From positions 5,701 through 41,178 of the forward strand of contig NZ_KQ058709.1 in assembly GCF_000982955.1 (NCBI RefSeq): a stretch of 35,478 nt of DNA, given 5' to 3'. Source of the DNA: Micromonospora sp. HK10 (GTDB taxonomy: Bacteria; Actinomycetota; Actinomycetes; Mycobacteriales; Micromonosporaceae). Made by a program: the position numbers and the translations under genes. Numbering within the stretch: the first letter of the stretch is position 1; every line of letters begins with the position of its first letter. Shown here piece after piece: positions 33,706-35,478 of the stretch. The notes below the pieces were generated by a model, which had not been told where the DNA came from, ran no database searches, and saw nothing but the letters and a program-made list of their open reading frames with translations.

Positions 33706-34509
33706 GTGCGTATCGCTCGTTTTGCTCATGCCAAGGGAATGTCGTTCGGGGTCGTCGAGGGCGAGCCGGAGGCCGGGCCGCAGGGCCTGACCATCGCCGA
33801 GATCGAGGGACACCCGTTCGGCCAGATCCAGTTCTCCGGCGCCCGCTGGGCGCTCTCCGACGTGCGACTGCTCTCACCGATCCTGCCCAGCAAGGTGGTC
33901 TGCGTCGGCCGCAACTACGCCGAGCACGCCGCCGAGCACGGCAGCGAGGTGCCGAAGGAGCCGCTGCTCTTCCTCAAGCCGTCCACCTCGGTGATCGGCC
34001 CGCGGGACGCGATCCGCCTGCCGATCTTTTCCAAGCAGGTCGAGCACGAGGCCGAGCTGGCCGTCGTGATCGGCGCGCCGGGAGCGCGGCGCGCGGACCG
34101 GGCCGCCGCCGAGCGGGCAATCTTCGGCTACACCTGCGCCAACGACGTCACCGCGCGGGATCTGCAGCGCTCCGACGGGCAGTGGACGCGGGCCAAGGGG
34201 TTCGACTCGTTCTGCCCGATCGGCCCGTGGATCACCACCGGGCTGGACGTCTCCGACCTGGAGATCCGCTGTGAGGTGGGCCGCAACCCGGAGGAGATGG
34301 AGGTACGCCAGCTCGGCCGGACCAAGGACATGGTGTTCGACGTTCCGGGGCTGGTGTCGTACATCTCGCACGTGATGACGCTGCTCCCCGGCGACGTGGT
34401 GCTGACCGGCACGCCGGCGGGGGTTAGCCCGCTCACCGACGGGGATACGGTCTCCGTGCGGATCGAGGGGATCGGCGAGCTCACCAACCCGGTGGTGCCG
34501 GTCGCCTGA
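33706..34509 (+). CDS. fumarylacetoacetate hydrolase-family protein
   Basis: This 267-residue cytoplasmic Mg-dependent hydrolase or decarboxylase has the FAH fold. Metal ligands are visible as Glu115 and Glu117 in HEAELAVVIG and Asp147 in GYTCANDVTARDLQ. The conserved VCVGRNYAEHAAE and LTGTPAGVSPL blocks flank them. Substrate candidates are acylpyruvates, fumarylpyruvate or oxaloacetate; the sequence does not decide. The GTG at 33706 is the first plausible start and has a -10 box six bases upstream. It is followed by tRNA genes, a placement near the glutamate-tRNA region that I recall as common in actinomycetes. Confidence 0.9.
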   Translation: MRIARFAHAKGMSFGVVEGEPEAGPQGLTIAEIEGHPFGQIQFSGARWALSDVRLLSPILPSKVVCVGRNYAEHAAEHGSEVPKEPLLFLKPSTSVIGPRDAIRLPIFSKQVEHEAELAVVIGAPGARRADRAAAERAIFGYTCANDVTARDLQRSDGQWTRAKGFDSFCPIGPWITTGLDVSDLEIRCEVGRNPEEMEVRQLGRTKDMVFDVPGLVSYISHVMTLLPGDVVLTGTPAGVSPLTDGDTVSVRIEGIGELTNPVVPVA

Positions 34510-34520
34510 TGCGTCCGATG

Positions 34521-34552
34521 CCTCGTTTTCGCAGGTCACCTGCGGTACGAGG
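34521..34552. terminator. hairpin after the FAH-family gene
   Basis: CCTCGT/ACGAGG (34521-34526 with 34547-34552) encloses CGCAGG/CCTGCG (34530-34535 with 34539-34544). The inner part CGCAGGTCACCTGCG is a perfect palindrome around one C, so an operator for the following tRNA promoter is an alternative reading. Confidence 0.45.
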
Positions 34553-34560
34553 GGTTGGAT

Positions 34561-34589
34561 TTGGCCTGTCGGCAGCGGGAGGGTAAAGT
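34561..34589 (+). promoter_or_regulatory. tRNA-Gln promoter
   Basis: TTGGCC (34561-34566), a 17-bp spacer and TAAAGT (34584-34589) lie 27 bases before the tRNA 5' end. Confidence 0.6.
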
Positions 34590-34615
34590 TCATTCCCGGC
34601 GCCGCAAGGGGCCAA

Positions 34616-34687
34616 TGGGGTATGGGGTAATTGGCAGCCCGACTGATTCTGGTTCAGTTAGTCTAGGTTCGAGTCCTGGTACCCCAG
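34616..34687 (+). tRNA. tRNA-Gln (anticodon CUG)
   Basis: A 72-base cloverleaf. The acceptor stem 34616-34622 pairs with 34680-34686, with G at the discriminator position. The anticodon loop reads TTCTGGT between ACTGA and TCAGT, and the T-arm contains GGTTCGAGTCC. CCA is not encoded. It decodes CAG. Confidence 0.95.
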
Positions 34688-34761
34688 CGCAGCCCGGGTT
34701 CGCAAGAGCCCCGGTCGCTGGATTCCGGCAGCTCACGCTGACGGAGTGCAATGAAGGTTCT

Positions 34762-34834
34762 GGCCCCGTCGTCTAGCGGCCCAGGACGCCGCCCTCTCAA
34801 GGCGGTAGCGCCGGTTCGAATCCGGTCGGGGCTA
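34762..34834 (+). tRNA. tRNA-Glu (anticodon CUC), copy 1
   Basis: A 73-base cloverleaf. Acceptor GGCCCCG pairs with CGGGGCT (first pair G-U, as is usual for actinobacterial tRNA-Glu), discriminator A. The anticodon stem-loop is CCGCC-CTCTCAA-GGCGG with anticodon CUC, and the T-arm is CCGGTTCGAATCCGG. CCA is not encoded. It decodes GAG, the dominant Glu codon here. Confidence 0.97.
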
Positions 34835-34844
34835 CAGTGCTGGC

Positions 34845-34875
34845 AGCCCGTCCCGTTGTCCGGGGCGGGCTTTCT
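34845..34875 (+). terminator. terminator after tRNA-Glu copy 1
   Basis: 34845-34855 pairs with 34861-34871 (11 pairs, one T-G), followed by TTTCTGCT. Confidence 0.75.
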
Positions 34876-34890
34876 GCTGTCCGGCCCATC

Positions 34891-34970
34891 CTCGGCGAGT
34901 GACCCCCTCGGCGAGTGACCTCCTCGGCGGGCGACCCCCTCGGCGAGTGACCTCCTCGGCGGGCGCCCCC
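34891..34970. repeat. 16-bp tandem array between the two tRNA-Glu genes
   Basis: Five strict 16-bp units (CTCGGCGAGTGACCCC and close variants) fill the spacer between the first tRNA's terminator and the second tRNA's promoter. Confidence 0.93.
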
Positions 34971-34971
34971 C

Positions 34972-35002
34972 TCGACGGTGCCGGACGCGATGCCGCTAGA
35001 CT
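34972..35002 (+). promoter_or_regulatory. promoter of tRNA-Glu copy 2
   Basis: TAGACT (34997-35002) is a good -10; TCGACG (34972-34977) is a weak -35 with a 19-bp spacer. The leader contains a CACCGC/GCGGTG hairpin before the tRNA. Confidence 0.45.
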
Positions 35003-35046
35003 ACTGCCGCACCGCTCGTCAGGGCGGTGAAGCAGGAAAAGTGCCT

Positions 35047-35119
35047 GGCCCCGTCGTCTAGCGGCCCAGGACGCCGCCCTCTCAAGGCGGTAGCGCCGGT
35101 TCGAATCCGGTCGGGGCTA
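35047..35119 (+). tRNA. tRNA-Glu (anticodon CUC), copy 2
   Basis: It is identical in all 73 bases to copy 1 at 34762-34834, with different flanks beyond one to two bases, so only the gene body was duplicated or kept identical. It has its own promoter and terminator. Confidence 0.97.
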
Positions 35120-35124
35120 CACCC

Positions 35125-35163
35125 ACGAACGGCCCGCCTCGCCCCGCGAGGCGGGCCGTTCGT
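35125..35163. terminator. terminator after tRNA-Glu copy 2
   Basis: Eighteen perfect pairs (35125-35142 with 35146-35163) and a CCC loop, one of the longest perfect hairpins in the window. Confidence 0.75.
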
Positions 35164-35170
35164 CATCCCA

Positions 35171-35325
35171 CCTCGGCTCCCCGCCCTGGCTGGCCGCCGC
35201 CCTGGCTCCCTTTGCCCTGGCTGGCCGCCATCCCGGCTCCCCTTGCCCCCGGCTGGCCGCCATCCCGGCTCCCGTCGCCCCGGCTGGCCGTCGCCTGGCT
35301 CCCCTTGCCCCGGCTGGCCGCCACA
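35171..35325. repeat. tandem array, period about 31 bp
   Basis: About four and a half copies of a unit built from GGCTGGCCGCCATCCCGG and CTCCCCTTGCCCC, with one- to two-base length variation. Not coding in any frame I can support. It occupies the start of the gene-free end of the window (35120-35478). Confidence 0.88.
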
Positions 35326-35327
35326 CG

Positions 35328-35375
35328 TTGATCAAGGAGTTTGTGTCACGCACCCCGCCCCAACTCCTTGATCAA
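35328..35375. repeat. 14-bp perfect inverted repeat TTGATCAAGGAGTT
   Basis: TTGATCAAGGAGTT (35328-35341) and its exact reverse complement (35362-35375) flank a 20-base spacer. It is AT-rich against a GC-rich background. It could be an operator for an unseen gene to the right, or a dispersed palindromic repeat. Confidence 0.7.
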
Positions 35376-35404
35376 GGGGTGAGGGGGAGGAGGTGGCTGG
35401 GAGA

Positions 35405-35461
35405 GCGAAGATCTTGGAACGGAACGGCCCCCAGGAGGGCCGTTTCGTTCCAAGATCTCGC
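35405..35461. terminator. long hairpin near the window end
   Basis: About 25 paired bases (35405-35430 against 35437-35461, one bulged A and one G-T) form a single long hairpin. The inner part ACGGCCC/GGGCCGT is followed by TTTCGTT and resembles a terminator; the outer part contains GATCTTGGAACG. It may terminate a gene lying beyond the window. Confidence 0.5.
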
Positions 35462-35478
35462 GGCCTCGCGGCCTCGCG

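Noticed and set aside
34555..34776. 73-codon frame over the tRNA-Gln gene
   Set aside because: It reads through the tRNA and its promoter; a chance frame.

Overview
This window is very GC-rich DNA from a filamentous-type actinomycete. The gene families, the many GTG starts, the start codons placed directly behind -10 boxes, and the hairpin terminators with little or no T-tract all fit. The combination looks most like Micromonosporaceae (Micromonospora or a relative); that placement is inferred from general resemblance, not from a database match. The core is a branched-chain amino acid and serine biosynthesis locus: ilvD (minus strand), then ilvB-ilvN-ilvC, serA, leuB, ilvE and cimA on the plus strand. 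Between them sit ahpC-ahpD, an ApbE-like flavin transferase, a protein tyrosine phosphatase and a PRC-barrel protein.

Layout: 1-2.4 kb holds the 3' part of a SulP transporter and a conserved hypothetical. 2.4-6.8 kb holds ilvD divergent from a membrane GGDEF-EAL protein. 6.8-13.1 kb holds an attenuator leader with a branched-chain leader peptide, ilvBNC, a 41-bp tandem-repeat array and serA. 13.1-17.4 kb holds a small hypothetical, a possible small-RNA locus, apbE, leuB and ilvE. 17.4-18.2 kb is gene-free: a 17-bp repeat array, a 130-bp inverted-repeat element and a third repeat. 18.2-20.6 kb is a minus-strand group (phosphatase, PRC-barrel, ahpD, ahpC). 20.8-22.5 kb is a second branched-chain attenuator followed by cimA. 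22.6-23.8 kb holds a probable gene remnant and a secreted protein with an unusual promoter region. 24.0-27.9 kb is a MoxR / DUF58 / VWA / serine-protease module. 28.0-33.5 kb holds a small membrane protein, an ArfB-type rescue factor, a GNAT acetyltransferase, a frameshifted SGNH hydrolase with a CBM2 domain, and two minus-strand hypotheticals. 33.7-35.5 kb holds a FAH-family hydrolase, tRNA-Gln(CUG) and two identical tRNA-Glu(CUC) genes.

How it works together: IlvB/N, IlvC and IlvD make the valine and isoleucine keto acids. CimA makes citramalate, a threonine-independent route toward 2-ketobutyrate. LeuB acts on both isopropylmalate and methylmalate-type substrates, and IlvE transaminates the keto acids. 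Both ilvB and cimA are preceded by short reading frames rich in Val, Leu and Ile codons. In each case the stop codon abuts one hairpin and an intrinsic terminator follows within two bases. This twin attenuator layout is the most interesting signal in the window.

A second theme is intergenic repeats. At least seven unrelated tandem arrays (periods 41, 17, about 32, 26, 19, 16 and about 31 bp), plus a 60-bp duplication inside the ilvB-ilvN junction, fill the gaps between otherwise ordinary housekeeping genes.
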